Position numbers and translations under genes: made by a program. Shown here in pieces: positions 25,577 to 33,298 of a DNA stretch of 63,561 nt. Under the pieces are notes generated by a model that saw nothing but the letters and a program-made list of their open reading frames with translations, made no database searches and was not told where the DNA came from. Origin of the DNA: Symbiobacterium thermophilum (GTDB lineage: Bacteria > Bacillota > Sulfobacillia > UBA995); contig DYFO01000005.1 in the NCBI GenBank assembly GCA_020725145.1, positions 1 to 63,561 on the forward strand, read 5' to 3'. Position 1 is the stretch's first letter, and each line of letters opens with the position of its first letter.

Positions 25577-26050
25577 TCAGGCGCTGGTTGAGACGGCGAC
25601 GAACACGAAGTCGCTGACAATCCCCTTACCCAGCAGGGTTGGCCCCGTACGGTCGACCGGGCCGTACACCGAGATCTTCACATCGCTGACGCTGGTCGCG
25701 TCGAAGTTGTGTATGGAGATGTCGACCAGATCCATGAAGCGTCCGCCGAACACCGCCGTATCGGCCAGGGCCTCGTCGTCGCTGGACACGAAGACGCTCA
25801 CCGCCAGGGCATTGGCCAGCAAAGAGGCCAACCGGTCATCGACGCCGGGGGAAGGCCCCCAGTCGGCCGTGAGGAACACCCCGGCACTGACGTCACCGTT
25901 GTTGACTACTGCAACGGTGCCCGCCGCCACCTCGCCGACCTCGAACACCTTGGTGATGATGGCGGTGTCGGGGTTGATGGAGATGCTGAGGTTGTAGGTT
26001 TCCAACGTGTTGGCCTGGTTGGTTTGGCTGAAGGTGAATGCCACCTGCAT
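25577..26050 (-). CDS. putative structural protein of unknown family
   Basis: A 157-residue acidic protein, rich in Val, Ala, Ser and Asp, with no cysteine, no signal peptide and no recognised domain. The composition and predicted strands (FTFSQTNQAN, VAVVNNGDVSAGVF) suggest a beta-sandwich. AGGAGGG lies directly before ATG 26050, too close for use, and suits GTG 26044 two codons in. It is the first gene of a two-gene leftward unit with the carbohydrate-binding-like protein. A coat or appendage role is only a guess from that partner. Confidence 0.55.
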   Translation of the reverse strand: MQVAFTFSQTNQANTLETYNLSISINPDTAIITKVFEVGEVAAGTVAVVNNGDVSAGVFLTADWGPSPGVDDRLASLLANALAVSVFVSSDDEALADTAVFGGRFMDLVDISIHNFDATSVSDVKISVYGPVDRTGPTLLGKGIVSDFVFVAVSTSA

Positions 26051-26355
26051 ACCCTCCTCTCGTACCTGGTCTTGTTTCGGTAACAGGCTATGTGAAAATC
26101 CTGAAGCGAAACGGTTCCCATCGTCCTATCTTTTCTCCTTGTTCCGTCTCAGGTTGATTAACTGACTTTCGCTTGACCTGAAGGGAGAAGGTTCAAGGAC
26201 AGGAAGAACGGGCGCCTGAAGATGACCGCCATCCGCGCCCTTGCTTTGCTCTCGAGTAATGGCGATTGACGGCCATTGTAGAACGGTCTGGCCGGAGCGA
26301 AGTGCCCAACCCGAGGGACCGACGGTGTCGGACTGACCGATAACCGGCGGGGCGG
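26051..26355. other. 305-base gap holding the leftward leader and a duplicated ATPase-gene tail
   Basis: From about 26306 to 26338 the plus strand still encodes the end of the two-P-loop ATPase (QPEGPTVSD then TGA; the intact gene ends EPEGRAVSD). The 26060-26130 part should hold the promoter of the leftward structural genes. On that strand CATAGCCTG near 26090 faintly resembles a sigma-K -10, but this is not convincing. Confidence 0.55.
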
Positions 26356-27318
26356 TTAGCCGACGGCGTCGCGCCGGAGGACCGCCGTGAGGCAATGGAT
26401 GGAGCCCCAGCCCTTCAAAAGCTCGCCCACGTCCAGCTCGATCACCTCGATGCCGGCCTCCCGGTACAGCCGGGCCGTCTCCGTCGACCCGCCCGCCATG
26501 AGCACAAGACCGGGGGCCAGCGCCACGAAGTTCACCGGCATGGTGGTACGGTGCTCGCGCACGTTGGGCACCTCGATGATGCGAAATCCCCTGGACAGAA
26601 GAGCCTCGGCCACCACGAAAGGCGTCTGCCAGGGGAAGCACACTGCGGTCCGTGAGTCGACGATGTTGAACAGACCGTCCAGGTGACCCGAGCCATAGGG
26701 CACCTGGACGTAGATGACGTCCTCACAACCCATGGCCCGCAGCTCACGCTCGACCTGAGCGCAGCCCTCGCGGTTGCTGCGGTTGCCCAGGCCCAGGAAG
26801 GCGGTCCGCCGGTTCACCCACATGAGGTCCGCTCCTTCGAAGGTTCCGCACCCGTTGACCGTTCGCAGGATGGGGACGCCCAAACGGGCCAGGGTTTCGG
26901 CGACGTACCGCTCCTCTCCCCGTCTCACCGCCAGGGCCGGCCGCGCCACGATGGCTCCCTCGGGGGTCATGGCGCATAGATCGCGGCAGAACATGGCGTT
27001 GGGACGATCGGCCGCCATGCGCTCGACGTAGTGCACGGTGACACCGTGTTCGCGGTAGGTTTCCGCCAGCCGGTCGTGCTGCTCCCGCGCCTTTGCGGGA
27101 TCGGGGAGCTCGCGGAAGCGGACGGCGGCCGCGTCGGCAAGCCCGTCGAGCTCGGGCCCGGGACGGTGAAGTAGCACCGCCCGAAGCCGGCCGTACTCCG
27201 AGTCCACCCCCCAATCGCCCCAGAGCCGCGGCATGTCTTCGGCGAAGGGGGTCGGATCGGCAAACCATCTCTCTCCCACGCTGCGCAGGGGATCTTGCGG
27301 GTACCCGGCACCGTCCAT
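26356..27318 (-). CDS. arginine deiminase / amidinotransferase-family enzyme
   Basis: A 320-residue guanidino-group-modifying enzyme. The catalytic set is complete: Asp in MFCRDLCAM, Glu in GCGTFEGADLMW, His in YGSGHLDGLFN and Cys in WGSIHCLTAVLR. The length and single domain fit citrulline-forming deiminases, dimethylargininase-like hydrolases or amidinotransferases; sequence alone does not choose. ATG 27318 follows GGGAGGA on the minus strand. No arcB or arcC lies nearby, so it is not a standard arginine-deiminase energy operon; a threonine dehydratase gene is divergent. A truncated copy of its 3' end is at 16770-16980. Confidence 0.85.
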   Translation of the reverse strand: MDGAGYPQDPLRSVGERWFADPTPFAEDMPRLWGDWGVDSEYGRLRAVLLHRPGPELDGLADAAAVRFRELPDPAKAREQHDRLAETYREHGVTVHYVERMAADRPNAMFCRDLCAMTPEGAIVARPALAVRRGEERYVAETLARLGVPILRTVNGCGTFEGADLMWVNRRTAFLGLGNRSNREGCAQVERELRAMGCEDVIYVQVPYGSGHLDGLFNIVDSRTAVCFPWQTPFVVAEALLSRGFRIIEVPNVREHRTTMPVNFVALAPGLVLMAGGSTETARLYREAGIEVIELDVGELLKGWGSIHCLTAVLRRDAVG

Positions 27319-27453
27319 GGCAGGGTCCTCCCGTGTGCAAGGTTACCGGGCGTTTCTCCGCGGGAGGTGGTCACGCCTGCTTGTGAATCCAAGGCCAGAT
27401 CTGCAGGATCCACGCCGGTCGGCCAGCGAAGAACTCCCGCAAGGAGGGAGTTC

Positions 27454-28410
27454 ATGGTCGGGCTCGCCGACATCCGGGAAGCCGCCCGCCGCATCGCGGC
27501 CGAGGTGCATCGTACCCGCCTTGACCATTCCGAGACGTTCAGCCGCCGCACCGGCCTCCAGGTCTACCTCAAGCCCGAGAACCTTCAGAAGACGGGATCT
27601 TTCAAGATCCGCGGGGCCACCAACCACATCCTCCGGCTGGATTCCCGCCGGGCCCGATGTGGCGTGGTCACCGCCTCTTCGGGCAACCACGGCCAGGCGG
27701 TAGCTCGGGCCGCCTCGCGCTCCGGCTATCCTGCCCTGGTGGTGATGCCGGAGAACGCCTCGCCGGTCAAGGTTGCGGCGGCCCGTGGCTACGGGGCGGA
27801 GGTCCTGCTTCACGGCACCACGTCCGCGGAGCGGACCGCTCGCGCGCGAGAACTGGCCGCGGAGCGGGGGCTCACCTTCATCCACGCCTTCGACGACCCC
27901 TGGGTGGTCGCCGGCCAGGGCACGGTCGGCCTTGAGATCCTCGAGGATCTGCCCGACGTGGACGCCGTCTTGGTGCCGGTGGGCGGAGGGGGACTGCTGG
28001 CCGGGGTGGCCACCGCCGTTCGGGAGAGCCGTCCCCGCGTCCGCGTGTTCGGCGTGGAACCTGCGGAGGCCAACAGCCTACAGCGCTCGCTGCAGGCGGG
28101 AGCTATCACCGCGCTTGCCTGCCCCCACAGCATCGCCGACGGTCTTTTGCCCACACAGCCTGGGGAGCTCGGCTTTCATGCCGCCCGCCGCTACCTCGAG
28201 GATGTGCTGCTGGTCGACGACCGCGAGATCGCGGAGGCGGTCGTCGCCTTGCTCGCCCGGGCCAGGATGGTGGTGGAACCCTCCGGGGCGGCCACCGTGG
28301 CCGCGCTGCTGGCCGGTCGGGTACCCATGCGGAGCGGCCGCGTGGTGGCCATCCTCAGCGGCGGTAACGTGGAGCTCACAAAGCTTATACAGCTTGTGAA
28401 GGAAGGATAA
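27454..28410 (+). CDS. tdcB: threonine (serine) dehydratase, catabolic type
   Basis: A 318-residue PLP enzyme deaminating threonine to 2-oxobutyrate and ammonia, with possible serine activity. The PLP lysine lies in TGSFKIRGA near residue 49, followed by SSGNHGQAVA and the tetraglycine loop VGGGGLLAG. It lacks the C-terminal ACT domains of biosynthetic IlvA, so isoleucine feedback is not expected. ATG follows AAGGAGGGAG at ideal spacing; upstream codons of the frame are not used. It is divergent from the deiminase gene; both release ammonia, which is of interest given the ammonia-type carbamoyl-phosphate synthase (inference). Confidence 0.9.
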   Translation: MVGLADIREAARRIAAEVHRTRLDHSETFSRRTGLQVYLKPENLQKTGSFKIRGATNHILRLDSRRARCGVVTASSGNHGQAVARAASRSGYPALVVMPENASPVKVAAARGYGAEVLLHGTTSAERTARARELAAERGLTFIHAFDDPWVVAGQGTVGLEILEDLPDVDAVLVPVGGGGLLAGVATAVRESRPRVRVFGVEPAEANSLQRSLQAGAITALACPHSIADGLLPTQPGELGFHAARRYLEDVLLVDDREIAEAVVALLARARMVVEPSGAATVAALLAGRVPMRSGRVVAILSGGNVELTKLIQLVKEG

Positions 28411-28584
28411 CCGTGCTCAGCCGCGCCGGGGCCGGCCGGCGGAGAATGTTCAGTGCAAGTCGTGGCCAGCTTGGCAAGACCCTCTTCTTCCCGGTTAGCG
28501 GACCGGCACCTCTGTGGCAGGATTTCCCGTCTCGTGGCAGAACCTGGCTATCACAGCGTCGACGCCCCATCGGGAGTGATGCCC

Positions 28585-30060
28585 ATGAGTTCGTGCTTGC
28601 CGGGCCCGGGCGGACACCCGGCGACTTCGAGCGGCGTGCGGATTCGCCTCATGCTCACCGCGTTCTCGCTCGTCCTTTTGCTCCTGCCGGCCGTCGCGGC
28701 GGGCTCGGGCGGGCCGCCGGACGGTTTCCGCGAGTGGCAGGTCCGGGGGGTGCGCCTTTTGTTCAAGACTCCCGGGGCGGCCACGCAGGGCGCCATCTTC
28801 GCGGTCATGCGTGTTGGCGCCGCCGAGCAGCGCGCCGACGAGACGCACTTGGCCCACGTCGCCGAGCACATGGTATTTCGCAACCCCCTTGGCGACGGCC
28901 GCTCGCTGGGCCAGGTGCTATCAGAGTGGGGTGGGACCTACAACGGCTGGACCGGGCCCTATCACACCCAGTTCGAGATCGTCGTTCCCGACGAGCGGAT
29001 CCCGGAGGCGCTCGGCAAGCTCGTGGAGGCCCTTTTCGTCACCGTGGTGGACGAGCAGGCGTTCGGGAAGGAGATGAGCGATCGCCTCGAGCGCGAGCTC
29101 CGGTACATGACCACTACCCCGCTCGCGGCGTCCTTGAATGCCTTTCGCCAGCAGCTTTTCCGTGGCACACCGTACGAGGAGCGGCTCTTCGAGGTTCCGG
29201 TGACCGCGGTGACCGCAGCCGGCGTAGCCGCTTTCATGGCCCGCGAGTACTCGCCGGAGCGGCTCGTCGTCACCGTGGTGGCCGAGGTCGAGGAGGCGGC
29301 GCTCGTGGAGGCGCTGACCGCGGCGCTGGCCACCGTGCCCTCGGGCAAGTCGCCCACCCAACGCCAGATATCGCTCGCGCCGCCGCCTTTCGAGCGCCTG
29401 AGCTTGCGCGCTCTCGATCGTCCCCTCATTATGGTCGGCCTGGGCTTTGACGGCATCGAAGACGAGGAGGACGCCTGTCTGCTGACGGTGGCCTTTGGCC
29501 TGGTGCTGTCGCGGGTCGTGCCGCCGCCGGGATTCGGGCTTGAGCCGCAGCTGTCCGGCCCCATCCCGCTCGAGGGCGCGCGTTACCTGGCGGCCACCTT
29601 TGTGGCGGACCGTCGGCCGGCGGCCGCGGACCCGGAGCGAGCGGCCAGGGAGGCGCTGCGGGCGGTTCGGGATGCGGCGGAGAGCTTGGCGGCCACGGGT
29701 CCGCACGAGGGCGAGCTGATGCCGCTTTTGCAGGCGCGTGAGCACCGACCCGCCTTGCCGTCGGGGGTGCCGCCCAGCCTGGTCGAGGCCTTACTGGCGG
29801 GCATGACGCAGCTGCCGGGGCAATATTTCCTTCCCCCGGACTTTCTCGCGGGCCTCGAGCTTCCCGAGATGTCTACGCGCATAGCCGAGACCCTGCGGAG
29901 CTACCTGCCCGAGGCGAAGCCTACGGTGCTGGTGGTCACGGGCACCGGCGGTTCGCTTGCCGTCCCCTTTGTGGCGGCGGGGGTTCTGACGCTGGGAGCA
30001 GTGCTCCTCGGGCTCTGGTCGGGCCGGGGCAAACGCGCTCGTCGGACGGAGATGAGGTGA
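28585..30060 (+). CDS. membrane-anchored M16-family zinc peptidase
   Basis: About 491 residues. After a signal-anchor-like segment (LMLTAFSLVLLLLPAVAAG) comes an M16 domain with the inverted zinc motif HVAEH near residue 92, followed by a second, metal-less M16-like half. A C-terminal hydrophobic stretch (VPFVAAGVLTLGAVLLGLW) and a basic tail end the protein, so it is exported and anchored at the C-terminus. ATG 28585 follows GGGAGTGA; a GTG at 28636 just before the signal sequence is the alternative. The peptidase may trim exported peptides or envelope proteins. Its substrate is unknown. Confidence 0.75.
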   Translation: MSSCLPGPGGHPATSSGVRIRLMLTAFSLVLLLLPAVAAGSGGPPDGFREWQVRGVRLLFKTPGAATQGAIFAVMRVGAAEQRADETHLAHVAEHMVFRNPLGDGRSLGQVLSEWGGTYNGWTGPYHTQFEIVVPDERIPEALGKLVEALFVTVVDEQAFGKEMSDRLERELRYMTTTPLAASLNAFRQQLFRGTPYEERLFEVPVTAVTAAGVAAFMAREYSPERLVVTVVAEVEEAALVEALTAALATVPSGKSPTQRQISLAPPPFERLSLRALDRPLIMVGLGFDGIEDEEDACLLTVAFGLVLSRVVPPPGFGLEPQLSGPIPLEGARYLAATFVADRRPAAADPERAAREALRAVRDAAESLAATGPHEGELMPLLQAREHRPALPSGVPPSLVEALLAGMTQLPGQYFLPPDFLAGLELPEMSTRIAETLRSYLPEAKPTVLVVTGTGGSLAVPFVAAGVLTLGAVLLGLWSGRGKRARRTEMR

Positions 30061-30291
30061 TGTCGGCCGCGAGAGGGCGGAAGCTGCGCGTGGTGGGCCT
30101 GGTAGGAAGCCCGCGACGGCGGGGGAACACCCGGTACCTGGTGAGCAGGGCGCTGGAGGGTGCGGCGGAGGTGGGTGATCCTGGGCTCCCCCATCTACTT
30201 CGAGACCGTCACCGCCCAGGTCAAGCTGGCGGTCAACTCGCGCGGGCCGCGCGTGAGCCGAAGTAGACGGCGGCTCGGCGTGGCAGACTAG
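30060..30291 (+). pseudogene. collapsed NADPH-dependent FMN reductase-like gene
   Basis: The 5' part encodes the start of a flavodoxin-fold reductase (VVGLVGSPRRRGNTRYLVS). It is joined out of frame at about 30172 to a piece from the middle of the same family (VILGSPIYFETVTAQVK), which then runs into unrelated codons. Some 30 residues between the two motifs and the whole C-terminal half are missing. An internal deletion plus frameshift is the simplest history. Its ATG overlaps the stop of the M16 gene. Confidence 0.7.
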
Positions 30292-30327
30292 CCCCGGTAG
30301 ACATCCTGGCCGGGGAGGCGGAGGAAC

Positions 30328-30573
30328 GTGACCCAGGTACGCTGCACGGTGGACAACTGCCACTACTGGGCCGAGGGCGGAGGCTGCCGCGCGTCGTCCA
30401 TCCTCATCACCAGCGACGCCGCGGGGGCAACCCAGCCGCACGGCATCGACGCCCCGGTGGCGGGCACGCTGGAGCCAACTCCCACTCAGACCTGCATGGA
30501 GACCTGCTGCAAGACGTTCCATCGCAGGGGGGCGTCCAAGCGGCATGCCGACGACGTGAGCATGGAGGGCTAG
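30328..30573 (+). CDS. DUF1540 cysteine-rich small protein
   Basis: An 81-residue protein with the conserved pattern CTVDNCHYW...GGGC near the N-terminus and QTCMETCCKTF near the C-terminus, typical of DUF1540 proteins of spore-forming clostridia. These probably bind a metal; their role is unknown. The GTG follows GGAGGCGGAGGAAC. It is convergent with the RqcH gene and the two frames overlap by four bases. Confidence 0.8.
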   Translation: MTQVRCTVDNCHYWAEGGGCRASSILITSDAAGATQPHGIDAPVAGTLEPTPTQTCMETCCKTFHRRGASKRHADDVSMEG

Positions 30574-32348
30574 GAGGGGTCGTCGGCGCGCTCGCGCAGG
30601 GCGCCCACCACCTCTTCCGAAGGGGTCACGTAGAGTGTGCGATGACCCTGGTAGATGACCTTGCCCGGTGGGAGCCCCGACGGTTTGCGGACGTGACGGC
30701 GCTCGACGTAGTCCACGGGGACCTGACCGGAGCGCCGCGCACGGCTGTGGTAGGCGGCGATCTGGGCGGCCTCACGCAGACTGGCAGGCGGGATCGGCTG
30801 CCCGGCCGTCTTGAGGATGACGTGCGAGCCCGGTATCTTCTGCGCGTGCAGCCAAAGATCCGCCGGTGAGGAGTGAAGGATCAGGAGCTCCTCGTTCTCC
30901 CGATCGTTGCGGCCCGCCAACACGAGCAGGCCGTCGCTGGTGCGGTAGCGTGCGAAAGGCCGGCGGGGAGGGCGGGACCGGACACCCGGCGAAGGGGTTT
31001 CCACGCGGTAGCCGCGTTCCCTCAGTTCCCGGGCGAGCGCGGCGGGCTCGGCTCCGGCCTCGAGGGCCTGGAGCCTTGAACCGAGATAGGCGCGTTCCTC
31101 TTGCACTTCCGCAAGTCGCCGGCTTAACGCCCGTACCGTCCGGCGGGCGCGGCTGTAGCGTTCGAAGTAGCGGCGGGCGTTCTCCGCCGGGGTGAGCCGC
31201 AAGTCCAGGGGCACGGTTACCAGGGGATGCTCGGGGTCAAGGTGGTCGGGGAGGGTAACCTCCGAGAGCTTCTCGGGCAGGCGATAGAGGTTGGCGGTCA
31301 AAAGCTCTCCCCACCGGCGCAAGCCCTCCTCGCTACGGGCGGCCTCGAGCTCCCGCCCCATCTCGCCTGCCAGGTCGTCCAGGCGGGACAGCCGGCGCCG
31401 GATCGCCGTGGCGACCACCTCCCGGGCTTGCTGGGCGGCCTCACGGCGGGCAAGGTGACCGTACACGTGGTCGAGGAGTTCCCCGGTGGTCGCGAAACGG
31501 CGCCGGATGCCCGGTCCTGCAAGCGGGAACACCCAGTACTCGAGGGGTTGGCCGTCGGGGCCTTCGAGGAGGTTGGGGCGAAAGTTGCCGGCCCTGAGGT
31601 CTCGGTCCAGCCGATGCAGCGCGGCCACCACGGCGGCGGCCCGGGCGCGATCGAGCTCCGGCGCCGGCTGCTCGGGGTCAAGGCCGCAGTGGAGCAGCAC
31701 CTGTCTTGCCAGCGTGGGTCCGGCTCCCCGCACCGCGCCGAGCAGCACCTGCCAGAGCGTCAGGTCCGCACGTACCGCCTCGAGCAGATGAGACGGCTCG
31801 AGTTCCGCGGGAGGCCGGCCGCGGGCAGCGGGGGGAGGAAGGTAGGGGAGCCCGGGCAGGATCTGGCGGTGACGGCTCTGCGTGGCACCTACCCGCTTGA
31901 TGGCGTCGAGGATCCTTCCCTCCGTTCCCACGAGGATGATGTTGCTGTGACGCCCCATCACCTCCGTCACCAGGAGGTTCGCGGCGGGCCGGCCGAGGTC
32001 GTCGCGGGCGGCGAACCGAAGCCCGAGTACCCGCTCCCCTGTCTCCTGTTCCACCTCGAGCAATCGACGGCCTTCGAGATGACGTCGTAGCAACATGCAG
32101 AAGGGAGGCGGGGCGGGCGGGCGCTGGGGCATGATCGCCGTGAGGTGGGCGCGGGCGTGATCCGGCGACGCCGACAGAAGCAGCCGGCCACGGGCGCCGC
32201 GGCTGGACAGAAGGAGCACCACTTCAAGGCGGGCGGTCTGGTAGATCCGCTCCACCCTGCCACCGCGGAACGCCTCAAGCTCCCGGACGACGGCTGCCAT
32301 GGTGGCCGCGTCGTACCCCACGCCGCTTCCCCATCCTTTCCGCGTCAC
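30570..32348 (-). CDS. rqcH: RqcH / Rqc2 homologue (NFACT family ribosome quality control factor)
   Basis: Up to 592 residues. In bacteria RqcH binds the obstructed 50S subunit with peptidyl-tRNA and recruits tRNA-Ala to add C-terminal alanine tails. The NFACT-N domain starts at DAATMAAVVRELE, a helical/coiled-coil middle spans about residues 290-440, and the NFACT-R domain has DLWLHAQKIPGSHV near residue 505. Homologues usually begin just before that first segment, so GTG at 32321, ten codons in, may be the true start. The gene is divergent from a DUF1405 gene with only 23 bases between. Confidence 0.9.
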   Translation of the reverse strand: MTRKGWGSGVGYDAATMAAVVRELEAFRGGRVERIYQTARLEVVLLLSSRGARGRLLLSASPDHARAHLTAIMPQRPPAPPPFCMLLRRHLEGRRLLEVEQETGERVLGLRFAARDDLGRPAANLLVTEVMGRHSNIILVGTEGRILDAIKRVGATQSRHRQILPGLPYLPPPAARGRPPAELEPSHLLEAVRADLTLWQVLLGAVRGAGPTLARQVLLHCGLDPEQPAPELDRARAAAVVAALHRLDRDLRAGNFRPNLLEGPDGQPLEYWVFPLAGPGIRRRFATTGELLDHVYGHLARREAAQQAREVVATAIRRRLSRLDDLAGEMGRELEAARSEEGLRRWGELLTANLYRLPEKLSEVTLPDHLDPEHPLVTVPLDLRLTPAENARRYFERYSRARRTVRALSRRLAEVQEERAYLGSRLQALEAGAEPAALARELRERGYRVETPSPGVRSRPPRRPFARYRTSDGLLVLAGRNDRENEELLILHSSPADLWLHAQKIPGSHVILKTAGQPIPPASLREAAQIAAYHSRARRSGQVPVDYVERRHVRKPSGLPPGKVIYQGHRTLYVTPSEEVVGALRERADDPS

Positions 32349-32359
32349 GCGGACCCTGC

Positions 32360-32374
32360 TATAATCTACACGTG
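32360..32374 (+). promoter_or_regulatory. -10 element placed for a leaderless DUF1405 mRNA
   Basis: A perfect TATAAT (32360-32365) lies six bases before the GTG start codon at 32372. A sigma-A transcript would begin at or within a base or two of that codon. The -35 region is weak, and no ribosome binding site precedes the gene. Confidence 0.4.
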
Positions 32375-33025
32375 AACGTCGTGCTGAAGATCGGCCGGCT
32401 GCGGGACCGTCTGGTACGGCAGCGAGCCTTCCTCGGGCTCCTGCTCGGCGTCAACCTGGTGGGCGCCGCCTACGGCTTTGCCTGGTACGCGAGCCAGCTG
32501 CGGACTACCGCCGTGTGGCTTTGGCCCTTTACCGCCGACAGCCCCATGAGCCTATTCTTCTTTGCCCTGGCGCTGGTCTCCTGGCTGTGGGGAAGGCGTT
32601 GGCCGGTGATGGAAGCACTGGGATACCTGGGGCTGCTCAAGTACGGCTTCTGGACCATGCTGGTGGTCGGTGCCTGGTGGCTCCGCGGCGAGCCCTTCCT
32701 GTGGATCGACCTTTTCCTCTTCATCTCCCACGGTCTGATGGCGCTGCAGGCGCTGGTGCTGGTAGGCAGTCTGCCCGTGCGTGCGCCGGCGCTGGGGGCG
32801 GCCTTCCTCTGGTACCTGCTCAACGATTACCTCGATTACCTGCACCCGGGAACACCCACGATGGAGCTTCTGCCCGAGGGCTGGCTCATTCGGGCCATCA
32901 GCCTGGCGTCCACCCCGGTTTTCGCGATGGTGCTCGGGGTGCTGGGGGACAGGGCGGACCGCGGTCGAGTCAAACTGCCATCTACCGGCGCATTTGACGC
33001 CAACCCGCCTGATCTGGTATCATGA
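32372..33025 (+). CDS. DUF1405 family membrane protein (YpjA-like)
   Basis: A 217-residue integral membrane protein with about six hydrophobic segments, matching the YpjA family of Bacillus in length and in features such as SPMSLFFFALAL, LKYGFWTMLV and the acidic NDYLDYLHPG. Its function is unknown. The gene has no visible ribosome binding site and may be leaderless. The promoter of the downstream riboswitch operon begins inside its last 11 codons. Confidence 0.8.
   Translation: MNVVLKIGRLRDRLVRQRAFLGLLLGVNLVGAAYGFAWYASQLRTTAVWLWPFTADSPMSLFFFALALVSWLWGRRWPVMEALGYLGLLKYGFWTMLVVGAWWLRGEPFLWIDLFLFISHGLMALQALVLVGSLPVRAPALGAAFLWYLLNDYLDYLHPGTPTMELLPEGWLIRAISLASTPVFAMVLGVLGDRADRGRVKLPSTGAFDANPPDLVS
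32994..33023 (+). promoter_or_regulatory. sigma-A promoter of the c-di-AMP riboswitch operon
   Basis: TTGACG (32994-32999), an 18-base spacer and TATCAT (33018-33023). The predicted start, near 33030, lies just upstream of the riboswitch. Confidence 0.6.
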
Positions 33026-33039
33026 TCTCGACAAGCGAA

Positions 33040-33200
33040 TAGGGTTAAGCGATCGTGTCTGACCCGGTCCCCTGAACGCTGAGTCTCGTAGTAGAGCGGG
33101 GGAACCAGTAGTGGGGCGAGTCCCGGGCAGCCGCCCGGGTAGGGTCACCTCTCGACCCGAGCCCGTCAGCTAACCTCGTAAGCGTGGAAGAGGGGCGGAT
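33040..33200 (+). promoter_or_regulatory. c-di-AMP (ydaO/yuaA-type) riboswitch aptamer
   Basis: Signature segments occur in order: GGGGGAACCA (33099-33108), GTGGGGCGAGTC (33111-33122), a GGGCAGCCGCCC hairpin and, most diagnostic, GAGCCCGTCAGCTAAC (33159-33174) followed by CCTCGTAAGCGTGGAAGAGG. These match the conserved core of the ydaO RNA class, which binds two c-di-AMP molecules. In this class ligand binding usually turns expression off by favouring a terminator; such a terminator follows at 33245. Confidence 0.9.
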
Positions 33201-33244
33201 CGGAGCAGAAAGAGTTGGCTCAAGTTACGTTTTCGCCATTCTTT

Positions 33245-33277
33245 CCGGCCCGAGGCCTCCTCGGGCCGGGTTTTTTT
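33245..33277 (+). terminator. riboswitch-controlled intrinsic terminator
   Basis: A perfect 10-bp GC-rich stem (33245-33254 with 33260-33269), loop GCCTC and seven T residues (33271-33277). It lies between the c-di-AMP aptamer and the first gene, so readthrough of the operon depends on it. Confidence 0.92.
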
Positions 33278-33298
33278 GCAGGAAAGGCGGTGTGGCGG

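Noticed and set aside
26080..26100. Sigma-K promoter for the leftward structural genes
   Set aside because: CATAGCCTG fits only part of the -10 consensus, and the AC of the -35 is at the wrong distance.
26356..27318. Classical arginine-deiminase energy pathway
   Set aside because: No ornithine carbamoyltransferase, carbamate kinase or antiporter gene is adjacent.
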